Positions 44,957 to 53,022 of a stretch of DNA of 64,000 nt are shown piece after piece. The first letter of the stretch is position 1. The number at the start of each line of letters is the position of its first letter. The DNA is from Roseiarcus sp963772555 (GTDB lineage Bacteria > Pseudomonadota > Alphaproteobacteria > Rhizobiales > Beijerinckiaceae), in assembly GCA_963772555.1 (NCBI GenBank), contig CAVYXQ010000023.1, positions 1 through 64,000 on the forward strand. The letters run 5' to 3'. Made by a program: the position numbers and the translations under genes. The notes beneath the pieces are model-generated. The model saw only the letters and a program-made list of their open reading frames with translations. It was not told the origin of the DNA and did no database searches.

Positions 44957-45202
44957 TTACGACTGTGCCAGCAAATCGCGAGGCAGCGAATTCGACTGCC
45001 CCTCGCCTGAAGGCGCGCGTTCACCTTCGGTCGGCGGAGTGAATTGAGAACCAGCCGCCGCTTTGGCGAAGGGTGTCGTACGCCGGCCCGTTGCGGGCGG
45101 TCGTGCGGGATCGGGGGCCAAAGCGCGGCGTGCGGCGTCACGAAATCTACCGGCTTGCGCGACCGTGGCGAAGGCGGAAAGATCGTCGAGATCCGCCGTC
45201 AT
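44957..45202 (-). pseudogene. LysR-family regulator remnant
   Basis: The open frame starts MTADLDDLSAFATVAQAGRF followed by RDAARR, which is the beginning of a LysR helix-turn-helix domain, but the recognition helix is missing and the remainder (SQFTPPTEGERAPSGEG) only faintly recalls the TPTEAGERLL segment that normally follows 45 residues later. It ends after 81 codons, so the effector domain is gone. It is divergent from the aldo/keto reductase, the usual arrangement for a LysR regulator and its target. A decayed regulator. Confidence 0.6.
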
Positions 45203-45298
45203 TGTCCATTCTTCCGCGCAACCTGTGCCGATTGGGGAGGATTACCGTGCGGACAGAGAAAGCCCATATTCCGGCCTGTTCAGCTTTGGAGACATTCC

Positions 45299-46177
45299 AT
45301 GATCGACATCACCGCCGCCGGCGCCTTCCCGCTCGGCGACCGCACCGTCAACCGCATGGGCTATGGCGCGATGCAGCTTGCCGGGCCCGGCGTCTTCGGG
45401 CCGCCCAAGGATCGCGGGGCGGCGCTCGCCGTGCTGCGGCAGGCGGTGGCCAGTGGGGTCAATCACATCGACACCAGCGACTTCTACGGCCCCCATCTCA
45501 CCAATCAGCTGATCCGCGAGGCGCTCCACCCTTATCCGCATGACCTCACGATCGTCACCAAGGTCGGCGCGGTCCGCGGGCCGGACGCCTCGTGGAACCC
45601 GGCGATCGCGCCGGCAGACCTCGTTCGCGCCGTCCGCGACAACCTCAAGAACCTCGGCGTCGAGGCGCTCGACGTCGTCAACCTCCGAGTGATGGGCAAG
45701 ATTCACGGGCCGAGCGAAGGCTCGATCGAGGAGCCGTTCACCGCGCTGGCGGAGCTCAAGCGACAGGGGTTGGTCCGCCAGCTCGGGCTGAGCAACGTCA
45801 CCTCCGACCAAGTCCTGGAGGCGCGGGGCATCGCCGAGGTGGCTTGCGTGCAGAACCACTTCAACCTCGTCCATCGGGACGACGACGCGCTGATCGACGA
45901 GCTCAGGGAGATTGGCGTCGCCTATGTGCCCTTCTTCCCGCTCGGCGGCTTCACGCCGCTGCAGTCGTCGGCCCTCTCCGAGGTGGCGTCCGAGTTCGAC
46001 GCCACGCCGATGCAGGTGGCGCTCGCCTGGCTCCTCCGCCGCGCGGACAACATTCTCCTGATCCCGGGCACCTCCTCGCTAGATCACCTGCGCGAGAACC
46101 TCGAAGCAGTCGAGATCGAATTGTCGGAGGAAGCGCTGGCCAGGCTCGACGTCATCGGCGAAGAGGCCGCTCAGTAG
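45299..46177 (+). CDS. Aldo/keto reductase
   Basis: 292 residues from ATG 45299. TIM-barrel NAD(P)H-dependent oxidoreductase: YGAMQLAGPGVFGPPKDRGA, catalytic Asp/Tyr in NHIDTSDFYGPHLTNQLIRE, catalytic Lys in LTIVTKVGAVRGPD, and the cofactor-binding C-terminus ILLIPGTSSLDHLRENL. The catalytic-His strand reads VVNLRVMG rather than the common DLxxxH, typical of the AKR group lacking that His. Reduces small aldehydes or ketones; substrate unknown. Preceded by the LysR remnant, so its original control may be lost. Confidence 0.9.
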   Translation: MIDITAAGAFPLGDRTVNRMGYGAMQLAGPGVFGPPKDRGAALAVLRQAVASGVNHIDTSDFYGPHLTNQLIREALHPYPHDLTIVTKVGAVRGPDASWNPAIAPADLVRAVRDNLKNLGVEALDVVNLRVMGKIHGPSEGSIEEPFTALAELKRQGLVRQLGLSNVTSDQVLEARGIAEVACVQNHFNLVHRDDDALIDELREIGVAYVPFFPLGGFTPLQSSALSEVASEFDATPMQVALAWLLRRADNILLIPGTSSLDHLRENLEAVEIELSEEALARLDVIGEEAAQ

Positions 46178-46193
46178 GCGCAGCTCGGACGTT

Positions 46194-46244
46194 TGTAGAC
46201 GCGGTCGCCGACCGCGTCGGCCGCGCTCGGCGAGCGCGGCTACA
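46194..46244 (+). repeat. TGTAG...CTACA palindromic repeat, copy 1
   Basis: 51 bases containing two consecutive dyads (GCGGTCGCCGACCGC and CCGCGCTCGGCGAGCGCGG) bounded by TGTAG and CTACA. Lies between the convergent aldo/keto reductase and aldehyde dehydrogenase genes. A second copy, inverted and slightly longer, is at 47926-47979. Confidence 0.75.
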
Positions 46245-46247
46245 GCC

Positions 46248-47696
46248 TCACCTGTCGAGGCCGCTCATCAGCATGTACTTGATCTCGACGAATTCCTCCG
46301 CGCCGTGCCGCGAGCCTTCGCGACCGAGCCCCAACTCCTTCACGCCGCCGAACGGGGCGAGCTCGGTCGAGATGGCGCCGGAGTTGATGCCGACCATGCC
46401 GTATTCGAGCGCCTCGGCGACCCGCCACACCCGGCCGAGATCGCGGGCGTAGAAATAGGCGGCGAGGCCGTATTCGGTGTCGTTGGCGAGGCGGATCGCC
46501 TCCGCCTCGTCCCTGAAGCGGAAGACCGGAGCGACCGGACCGAACGTCTCCTCGCGGGCGATGCGCATCGTGGCGTCGAGGTCGGAAAGCACGGTCGGCT
46601 CGAAGAAGGTTCGCCCGAGCGCGTGGCGCTTGCCGCCGATGGTCGCCTTCGCGCCTTTGGCGAGCGCGTCGGCGACATGCGCCTCGACCTTCTCGACCGC
46701 CTCCTCGTTGATCAGCGGCCCCTGCTGAACGCCGGCCTTGGCGCCGTCGCCGACGGTGAGCCGGCTGACCGCCTCGGTCAGTTTGGCGACGAAGGCGTCG
46801 TAGATCCCCTCCTGCGCGTAGATGCGATTGGCGCAGACGCAGGTCTGGCCCATGTTGCGGAATTTCGAGACGATCGCGCCTTCGACGGCGGCATCGACAT
46901 CAGCGTCGTCGAAGACGATGAAGGGCGCGTTGCCGCCGAGCTCGAGCGCGACTTTCTTCACCGTGCCCGCCGCCTGGCGCATGAGGAGCTTGCCGATCTC
47001 GGTCGAGCCGGTGAAGCCGACGAAGCGCACCGCCGGATGCTCGCACATCGCCTTGCCGATCGCCGGCGCGTCGCCGGTCAGGAGGTTCAGGACGCCAGGG
47101 GGAAAGCCGGCGCGTTCCGCCAGTTCGCCGAGCGCGAGCGCCGTCAGCGGCGTCTCGGGCGCGGGCTTCGCCACCACCGTGCAGCCGACGGCCAGCGCCG
47201 GCGCCACCTTGCGGGTGATCATCGCGGCGGGAAAGTTCCACGGCGTGATCGCCGCGACGACGCCGATCGGCTGCTTGAGGACGAGAATGCGCGAATCGGC
47301 GCGGAAGGTCGGGTTGATCTCGCCGTAGATGCGCTTGGCCTCCTCGCCGTAGAATTCGATGAAGCCCGCGGCATAGTCGACCTCGGCGCGCGCTTCGGCG
47401 AGGGGCTTGCCCTGCTCGCTCGTCATGATGAGAGCGATGTCGTCGCGATTGGCGATGATCAGATCGAACCATCGCCGCAAGGTCGCCGCGCGCTGCTTCG
47501 GCAGGACCCTGGCCCATTGCCCGAAGGCTCTCTCGGCCGCTTCGATCGCGCGGTTCGCCTCCGCCTCGCCGAAGCGGGGAACCTTGGCGATCGTCGCGCC
47601 GTTCGCCGGGTTGCGGACGGGGTCGATGCCCTCGCCGACCCAGGCGCCGTCGACGAGGCACTGGCTTTTCAGCAGCGAGGGATCGGCAAGTTGCAT
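46248..47696 (-). CDS. gabD: NAD(P)-dependent succinate-semialdehyde-type dehydrogenase
   Basis: 482 residues from ATG 47696 (GGAGG upstream; an ATG 33 bases further upstream lacks one). Aldehyde dehydrogenase fold: ITPWNFPAAMITRKVAPALA, VGFTGSTEIGKLLMRQAAG, general-base Glu in VKKVALELGGNAPFIVFDDA, nucleophilic Cys in FRNMGQTCVCANRIYAQ, and ETFGPVAPVFRF. The pattern fits the GabD group (succinate semialdehyde or glutarate semialdehyde to the acid). No gabT is nearby. The gene is convergent with the aldo/keto reductase. Confidence 0.88.
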   Translation of the reverse strand: MQLADPSLLKSQCLVDGAWVGEGIDPVRNPANGATIAKVPRFGEAEANRAIEAAERAFGQWARVLPKQRAATLRRWFDLIIANRDDIALIMTSEQGKPLAEARAEVDYAAGFIEFYGEEAKRIYGEINPTFRADSRILVLKQPIGVVAAITPWNFPAAMITRKVAPALAVGCTVVAKPAPETPLTALALGELAERAGFPPGVLNLLTGDAPAIGKAMCEHPAVRFVGFTGSTEIGKLLMRQAAGTVKKVALELGGNAPFIVFDDADVDAAVEGAIVSKFRNMGQTCVCANRIYAQEGIYDAFVAKLTEAVSRLTVGDGAKAGVQQGPLINEEAVEKVEAHVADALAKGAKATIGGKRHALGRTFFEPTVLSDLDATMRIAREETFGPVAPVFRFRDEAEAIRLANDTEYGLAAYFYARDLGRVWRVAEALEYGMVGINSGAISTELAPFGGVKELGLGREGSRHGAEEFVEIKYMLMSGLDR

Positions 47697-47884
47697 GAGA
47701 CGGCCTCCGGCGGGACGGGCTGATAGCAAACGCCGCGAGCCTTATCATGGCGGCGGCCCGGACGTTAAATCAAAATGACATAATATTTATGTTATAGCCA
47801 TGCGGCGGCGAACGAGACGCGGCCTGGAGGCTGTCGCCCATGGCGGCTTCGCCAAAGGAGCGGACATCGCCCGGTGACAGTGAC

Positions 47885-48035
47885 GTAACTCCCAAGCGCG
47901 CCCATCGATGCATGAAGGGCGGCGTTGTAGCCGCCGCCCTCGCCGAGCGCGGCCGGCGCGGACAGCGACCGCGCCTACAAATGCCCCGCGCCCCCGATGT
48001 TCTCGCCCACGAGCACAGTCTCGCTTGGGAGTTAC
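47885..48035. mobile_element. 151-bp IS66-type MITE
   Basis: Perfect 14-bp terminal inverted repeats GTAACTCCCAAGCG (47885-47898) and its complement (48022-48035), flanked immediately on both sides by the direct 8-bp duplication ACAGTGAC (47877-47884 and 48036-48043). Ends beginning GTAA and 8-bp duplications are the known signature of IS66-family elements. No transposase fits in 151 bp, so it is a non-autonomous miniature element. It lies in the gap between the gabD start and the end of the secretion operon, and carries the second TGTAG repeat inside. Confidence 0.85.
47926..47979 (-). repeat. TGTAG...CTACA palindromic repeat, copy 2
   Basis: Read on the minus strand it starts TGTAGGCGCGGTCGCTG and contains GGCCGCGCTCGGCGAG, closely matching copy 1 at 46194-46244 over its whole length, and ends GGCGGCTACA. 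It lies wholly inside the 151-bp MITE, so it was either captured by the element or inserted into it. Confidence 0.75.
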
Positions 48036-48109
48036 ACAGTGACAGATTTCTGGGCCTAACGCGTTGCAATTGCTTCCGCGCTGCCACGGCCGCAGGCCTC
48101 GCGCTCCGC

Positions 48110-49618
48110 TCACCGTTCCCGCATGGCGCGCGAGGCGACCTCGACCAGAGGAGAGAAGATATACTCGATCAGCCGGCGCGCGCCGGTCTTGAGCTCGACC
48201 GTCACCGCCATTCCCGAGGTCAACGGCTGATCGACGCCGTCGACAGCAATGGTCGACGCGGTCGGCTCGAGGACGACGGAGAAGACGAGATTTTGCGTCC
48301 TCTCGCCGCCGGCGAAACCCTCGCTGTTCGACGGCCGCGTGGGATCGCCTTCGATGGCGCTGGCGTCGGGCGCGGGGATCGCGTCCTTGGCGATCCGGGT
48401 CACCCGCGCCTTGATCGAGCCATAGCGGGTGAACGGAAACAATTCGACCTTGACCACCGCTTCCTGCCCGACGCGGAGGAAGCCGATGTCCCGGTTCATC
48501 ACATAGGCCTCGATCTCAAGCTTCGAATTCTCGGGCACGATGCGCATGATCTCTTGCCCGCTGGTCACCACCTGGCCCACGTTGGCGATGACCGAGGACT
48601 GCACGCGGCCCGCGATCGGGGCGCGCAGCGTCAGATGATCGACGGCCGCCTCCGCCTTTGCAAGACGCTCCTTGGCGTCCTCGCCGCGCCGCTCCGCGTC
48701 GCTGAGCTTCTGCGCGTCGTCGGCCAGGAACGACTGCACGGCCTTCTCCGCATCGCGCTCGATGACGTCGAGCCCGGTCGTCGCCGACGCGAGCTGGCCC
48801 TCCTGCATCGCTAGCTGGGTCAGTTGATATTGCAGCGTCTCGGTCGCGTCGATGACCGCCGACTTCGAGCCGGCCTGCAGCGAGACGAGCTTGGCGCGCA
48901 TGTCGACGCGCTCCTGCAGGGTCGCCACCAGCTTCTTCTGCGTCGCGATCGTCTGCTCCAGCATGTCGCGCTCGGCGGTCTTTTGGGCGTGCTGCGCCTC
49001 GAACGAAGCGAGAGTGGCGCCGAGCTGGCCGAGGTCGGCCGCCAGCACGCGCGTTTCACGCTCCCGCAACTCGGGCGGGACGTCGTTTGGCCAGGCGATG
49101 GCGGAGACCGGCGAAAATGCGTGCGCCTGCGCAGCCGCGAGCGCGGCCCGGCGACGCAGCGCCTCGGTGCGGGCCGAGGCGTAGTCGTCTCGGGCGGCGG
49201 CGACGTCGGCCTCGGCGGCCGAGCGGTCGAGTTCGACGAGGATGTCGCTGGCCTTCACCCGGTTGCCGTTGGCGACATGGAAGGCTGCGACCTTGCCCGT
49301 CTCCACCAACTCGATGACCTTGACGCGGCCCGTCGGCTGGAACTTGCCCTGGGCCGTCGCGATGATGTCGATCCGCCCGAAACAGGCCCAGACGAGCCCG
49401 ACCACGACCATGCCGCAGATGATCCAAAGGAACGCAATGTGGACTGGCGACGCCGGCGTCTCCAGGATTTCGAGAGCGGGCGCGAGAAACTCCCGGTCGG
49501 ACACCGCTTCCGACCGCCCGCGCAAAAGAGCAAGCGCGCGCCGGGCGGGCGCGGTCGGCGCTTCGGCGGGCGGGGACGCGGGCCTGCCGGGGGCGGGGAT
49601 GCGGACAATCTCGGTCAA
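48110..49618 (-). CDS. HlyD-family type I secretion membrane fusion protein
   Basis: 502 residues. Cytoplasmic N-terminus of about 55 residues, one membrane helix (IAFLWIICGMVVVGLVWACF, about 60-80), a biotinyl-lipoyl half-motif (VKVIELVETGKVAAFHVANG), a long coiled-coil hairpin (about 140-330), the second lipoyl half (LTLRAPIAGRVQSSVIANVG) and a C-terminal beta-barrel ending LIEYIFSPLVEV. This is the periplasmic adaptor of a type I secretion system. Its start overlaps the stop of the ABC gene (ATGA). No TolC-like outer-membrane gene is present here. Confidence 0.94.
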   Translation of the reverse strand: MTEIVRIPAPGRPASPPAEAPTAPARRALALLRGRSEAVSDREFLAPALEILETPASPVHIAFLWIICGMVVVGLVWACFGRIDIIATAQGKFQPTGRVKVIELVETGKVAAFHVANGNRVKASDILVELDRSAAEADVAAARDDYASARTEALRRRAALAAAQAHAFSPVSAIAWPNDVPPELRERETRVLAADLGQLGATLASFEAQHAQKTAERDMLEQTIATQKKLVATLQERVDMRAKLVSLQAGSKSAVIDATETLQYQLTQLAMQEGQLASATTGLDVIERDAEKAVQSFLADDAQKLSDAERRGEDAKERLAKAEAAVDHLTLRAPIAGRVQSSVIANVGQVVTSGQEIMRIVPENSKLEIEAYVMNRDIGFLRVGQEAVVKVELFPFTRYGSIKARVTRIAKDAIPAPDASAIEGDPTRPSNSEGFAGGERTQNLVFSVVLEPTASTIAVDGVDQPLTSGMAVTVELKTGARRLIEYIFSPLVEVASRAMRER

Positions 49619-51783
49619 GACGCGAGCTCCATCCGCTGGGTCTGCAAATCCCAGAGATAGGCGTAAAGACCGCCAGGTCGACGGATCAGTTCGTCGTGCG
49701 AACCGACCTCGACGATGCGCCCGTCGACCATCCCGACGATCCGGTCGCAGCCGCGAACGGCCGCGAGACGGTGGGCGATGACGATGACCGTACGGTCCTT
49801 GACGATGTGGCGCATGTTGCGCTGGATGATCCGTTCGCTCTCATAGTCGAGCGCCGAAGTCGCCTCGTCGAGGATGAGAATGCGCGGATTGGTCGCGAGC
49901 GCCCGCGCCAGCGCGATGCGCTGACGCTGGCCGCCGGACAGGTTGGCGCCGCGCTCCTCGATCATCGTGTCGTAGCCCTCGCCGAGTTTGTCGATGAATT
50001 CGTCGGCGCCGGCGAGACGGGCGATTTCCATCACCTGCGCGCGCGGCATCGCCGGATTGGCGAAGGCGATATTCTCGTGAATGGTGCGGTTGAACAGCAG
50101 GTTCTCCTGCAGCACGACGCCGATATGGCTGCGCAGCCACGCGGGGTCGACCTGGCTCAAGTCGGCCCCATCCATCAGAACCTGCCCCTCGCCCGGCAGG
50201 TAGAGCCGCTGAACGAGCTTGGTCAGCGTCGACTTGCCCGAGCCGGACGGGCCAACGACGCCAAGCATTTCGCCGGGCCGCACGACGAGCGAGACGTTTT
50301 TGAGAACCTCCGGCGCGCCCTGGCGGTAGCGGAAGCTGACGTTGCGGAATTCAATCGCGCCGCGCGGCGTCGGCGGAGCCAGACGGGCGAGCGGCGCAGG
50401 CTCCGGAGCCGTGTTCAGAATGTCGCCCAAACGCTCGATCGAGATCTGGGCCTGCTGGAAATCCTGCCAGATCTGCGACAGGCGGAGAATGGGCTGCACC
50501 GCCTGCGCCGCGATCATGTTGAAGGCGACCAGAGCGCCGACAGTCAGCTCCCCGTGGATGACCGCCATGGCGCCGAACAAGAGCAGCGCTGCGGTCGTGA
50601 CTTTGCTCACATATTGAATCGCGAGCTGCCCGCCCGTCCCAAGGACGGTCGCGGCGAAGCTCGTCTTCACATAGGCGGCGAGCCTCTCCTCCCACTCGGC
50701 GCGCATGATCGATTCGACTGCGGCCGCCTTGACCGTGGCGACGCCCACGACCGTCTCGACCAGGAACTGCTGGCTCGCCGCGCCCCTGTTGAACTTCTCG
50801 TTGACGAGATCGCGCAGCGCCGGCCGCACGCCAAATCCGACCGCGATATAGACGGGCAGGCCAGCCAGCACGATCAGCGTCAGCCGCCAGGAATAAGCGA
50901 ACATCACCGCGATGAAGACGAAGGCGAACACAAGATCGATCGCCGAGAACAGCCCCTGCCCGGTGAGGAAGCTGCGGATCGTTTCGAGCTCCCGCATCCG
51001 CGCGACGGTCTGACCGGCCGAACGCGAATCGAAATAGCTCATCGGCAGGCGCAGGAGGTGGGCGAACAAACGCTGCCCGAGCTCGACGTCGATGCGATTG
51101 GTGGTGTGGGAGAGAGCGTAGGCGCGCAGGTACTGCAGGACGACGTCGAAAAGGCCGATCGCCACGAGACCGGCAATCATCACGAACAGGGTTTCGTAGC
51201 CTTTGTGGGTCAGCACCTTGTCGACGACGACCTGGAAGATCAGCGGCCCGGTCAAGGCGAAGATCTGAACGAACAAGGAGGCCGCCAGCACATGCCCGAG
51301 CGGGCGGCGGTAGCGCCACAGGGTCGGCAGAAACCAGCGCACCGAGAATGTCTTCGGGTTGACGCCCGCTCCCCCCAGCTTGCGCGCGATCAGGAGAGCC
51401 CGTCCGTCCGTTTCGCGCGCGAGCTCGTCGGCCGGCATCTCGGTCGCGGCGTGGCTGATCGGGTCGACGAGCCGGCAGAGACCTGAGGCGGCGCGGCCGG
51501 CGTAGACGACGAGGCCGCCGTTTTGCAGCCGCACGATTGCCGGGGTCGGCAGGCGGCCCAGCCGGTCGGCGTCGGCGCCGCTGATGGACCTCGCGCGCAT
51601 CCCGATCTTCTGCGCCGCGCGAATGAGATCGGGTTCGTCGGTCGGTCGCCCGCCGAGCGCAAGCTCGCGCTGAAGCTGAACTGGATCGGCGCCGATCCGA
51701 TAGTAGGCTGCAATTCCACACAGGGCGCGCAGGCCGGGATCAAGCGGCGCAGCGCCGCAAGCAGGGGGGGCTTGGCGTGTCAT
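49615..51783 (-). CDS. Type I secretion ABC transporter (HlyB-like, degenerate C39 domain)
   Basis: 722 residues. N-terminal C39-peptidase-like domain (LRALCGIAAYYRIGADPVQL) that keeps a Cys but has no catalytic His (LQNGGLVVYAG), so it probably binds rather than cleaves the substrate, as in HlyB. Six membrane helices follow (about 160-440), then the nucleotide-binding domain with Walker A VVGPSGSGKSTLTKL, signature NLSGGQRQRIALARAL and Walker B ILILDEATSALD. Exports an unfolded protein, usually a repeats-in-toxin type, directly to the outside. No such substrate gene lies within the window. Confidence 0.94.
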   Translation of the reverse strand: MTRQAPPACGAAPLDPGLRALCGIAAYYRIGADPVQLQRELALGGRPTDEPDLIRAAQKIGMRARSISGADADRLGRLPTPAIVRLQNGGLVVYAGRAASGLCRLVDPISHAATEMPADELARETDGRALLIARKLGGAGVNPKTFSVRWFLPTLWRYRRPLGHVLAASLFVQIFALTGPLIFQVVVDKVLTHKGYETLFVMIAGLVAIGLFDVVLQYLRAYALSHTTNRIDVELGQRLFAHLLRLPMSYFDSRSAGQTVARMRELETIRSFLTGQGLFSAIDLVFAFVFIAVMFAYSWRLTLIVLAGLPVYIAVGFGVRPALRDLVNEKFNRGAASQQFLVETVVGVATVKAAAVESIMRAEWEERLAAYVKTSFAATVLGTGGQLAIQYVSKVTTAALLLFGAMAVIHGELTVGALVAFNMIAAQAVQPILRLSQIWQDFQQAQISIERLGDILNTAPEPAPLARLAPPTPRGAIEFRNVSFRYRQGAPEVLKNVSLVVRPGEMLGVVGPSGSGKSTLTKLVQRLYLPGEGQVLMDGADLSQVDPAWLRSHIGVVLQENLLFNRTIHENIAFANPAMPRAQVMEIARLAGADEFIDKLGEGYDTMIEERGANLSGGQRQRIALARALATNPRILILDEATSALDYESERIIQRNMRHIVKDRTVIVIAHRLAAVRGCDRIVGMVDGRIVEVGSHDELIRRPGGLYAYLWDLQTQRMELAS

Positions 51784-52076
51784 CTACCCTTTTGCTTTCC
51801 CGCGCAGCCGACCCGCCAGGCTGCACGCTTTGCGTATTCATATTGTGCACTCGCACGATATGGCCCCCAGCCTCGCGCAAGCGTGGCCACTATTGGGCGA
51901 TCCGCAGTCGAAAGCAAGTCGCTTGATAAAGAAAAATTATCAGAATATTGCGCCGTAGCGTCACAGCTCGGTCCGGCGGCTCCTTCAGATCCGATTGACG
52001 CTGCTGGTCCGGTCGTAATCTTGCAACACCACACAAAAGATAGACCAAATTGACGACAGTCAACATGGAGCTCGCC
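51784..52076. other. Divergent intergenic region between secretion operon and ridA
   Basis: 293 bases, AT-richer than average, without a gene. Contains a near-perfect 10-bp inverted repeat at 51839-51862 (see separate entry) and AT-rich stretches (AAAGAAAAATTATCAG at 51930-51945) suitable for promoters in either direction. Confidence 0.5.
51839..51862. promoter_or_regulatory. Candidate operator upstream of the type I secretion operon
   Basis: CATATTGTGC-ACTC-GCACGATATG: 9 of 10 positions pair, centred 67 bases upstream of the ABC transporter start. The length, symmetry and position fit a dimeric repressor or activator site. The regulator is not identified. Confidence 0.45.
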
Positions 52077-52481
52077 ATGGAACATATCACATTGCCGGCA
52101 TTTCGCACGCACGGACTGCCTTTTAGCCAAGCCGTGCGCGCCGGCGACTTCCTCTTCCTCTCCGGCGCTATCGGCAACCGGCCGGGGACGCTCACATTGG
52201 TCGAGGGCGGGTTCGCCGGACAGGCCCGCCAGACCATGGAGAATGTCGGACAAGTTCTGCGGGCGTGCGGGCTCGGGTTCAGCGACACGGTCAAGTGGAC
52301 CATCATGCTGGCCGACATGCGCCGGTGGGCGGAATTCAACGCGGTTTACGTCACCTATTTCGATCCGGAGCGCATGCCCGCGCGTTCCGCCCTCGGCGCA
52401 AGCGGGCTCGCGCTCGGCAGCGAGATAGAGGCCGAGTGCGTCGCCTACTGGCCGCAGCTGCGAGCCGCTGCGGCGGGTTGA
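52077..52481 (+). CDS. RidA/YjgF-family protein
   Basis: 134 residues from ATG 52077 (GGAG six bases upstream; earlier ATG 52065 and TTG 52050 are in frame). Trimeric RidA fold: PFSQAVRAGDFLFLSGAIGN, QARQTMENVGQVLRACGLGF, DTVKWTIMLADMRRWAEFNA, and RSALGASGLALGSEIEAECV. The usual catalytic Arg (PARSAL) and Glu (EIEAE) are present. RidA deaminates reactive enamine/imine intermediates; close paralogues have other, unknown substrates. Confidence 0.9.
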   Translation: MEHITLPAFRTHGLPFSQAVRAGDFLFLSGAIGNRPGTLTLVEGGFAGQARQTMENVGQVLRACGLGFSDTVKWTIMLADMRRWAEFNAVYVTYFDPERMPARSALGASGLALGSEIEAECVAYWPQLRAAAAG

Positions 52482-52496
52482 GGGATGTCGAGAAGC

Positions 52497-52937
52497 CTAC
52501 GCCCCGTGCGCGGTCAGCTTGACGTCGACGTTGCCGCGAGTCGCGTGGCTATAGGGGCAAATCTTCTCATGCGCCTCTTCAACGAAGGATTGCAGTTCGG
52601 CCGTCGGCAGGCTCGCGTCAGTGACGTCGAGCGCCACTGAAAGACCGAACCCGCCCTTCTCCCGCGGACCGATGGTGACGGCGCATTTGACTGTGGCTTT
52701 CGACGCGTCCTTCTTGTGCTGCTTGGCGATGAAGTCGAGCGCGCCGCCGAAACAGGCGGCGTATCCGGCGGCGAAGAGATGTTCGGGCGTCGCCGTCCCG
52801 GGCTTACCCGGGCCGCCCATTTCCTTCGGCACCGACAGGTTCACGTCCACCAACCCGTCGTCCGACCGTGTATGGCCGTTGCGGCCGCCGGTCGCGGCCG
52901 CATGGGCTGTGTAAAGCGGCTTGATCGCATCCGTCAT
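52497..52937 (-). CDS. ohr: Organic hydroperoxide resistance protein (Ohr/OsmC family)
   Basis: 146 residues from ATG 52937 (AAAGGAGG at good spacing; ATG 52943 is too close). Thiol peroxidase for organic hydroperoxides. Both catalytic cysteines are there: AAGYAACFGGALDFIA and HEKICPYSHATRGNVDV. The N-terminus with LYTAHAAATGGRNGHTRSDD is typical for Ohr rather than OsmC. Usually controlled by the MarR-type OhrR, which is not adjacent. Convergent with ridA (15 bases between stops). Confidence 0.94.
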   Translation of the reverse strand: MTDAIKPLYTAHAAATGGRNGHTRSDDGLVDVNLSVPKEMGGPGKPGTATPEHLFAAGYAACFGGALDFIAKQHKKDASKATVKCAVTIGPREKGGFGLSVALDVTDASLPTAELQSFVEEAHEKICPYSHATRGNVDVKLTAHGA

Positions 52938-53022
52938 GACCATTCCTCCTTTGCCCGCGCGGGCTCTGCGGCTGAGCCCGAAATTGGATCACGGCGTATC
53001 GCGCAAGGCAAGCGTACGCGAA

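Noticed and set aside
47840..48814. 324-codon plus-strand frame over the MITE and hlyD
   Set aside because: Crosses a mobile element and a well-supported gene on the other strand; no domain.
49696..51486. 596-codon plus-strand open frame inside the type I ABC transporter
   Set aside because: Antisense shadow; the minus-strand gene has all ABC motifs.
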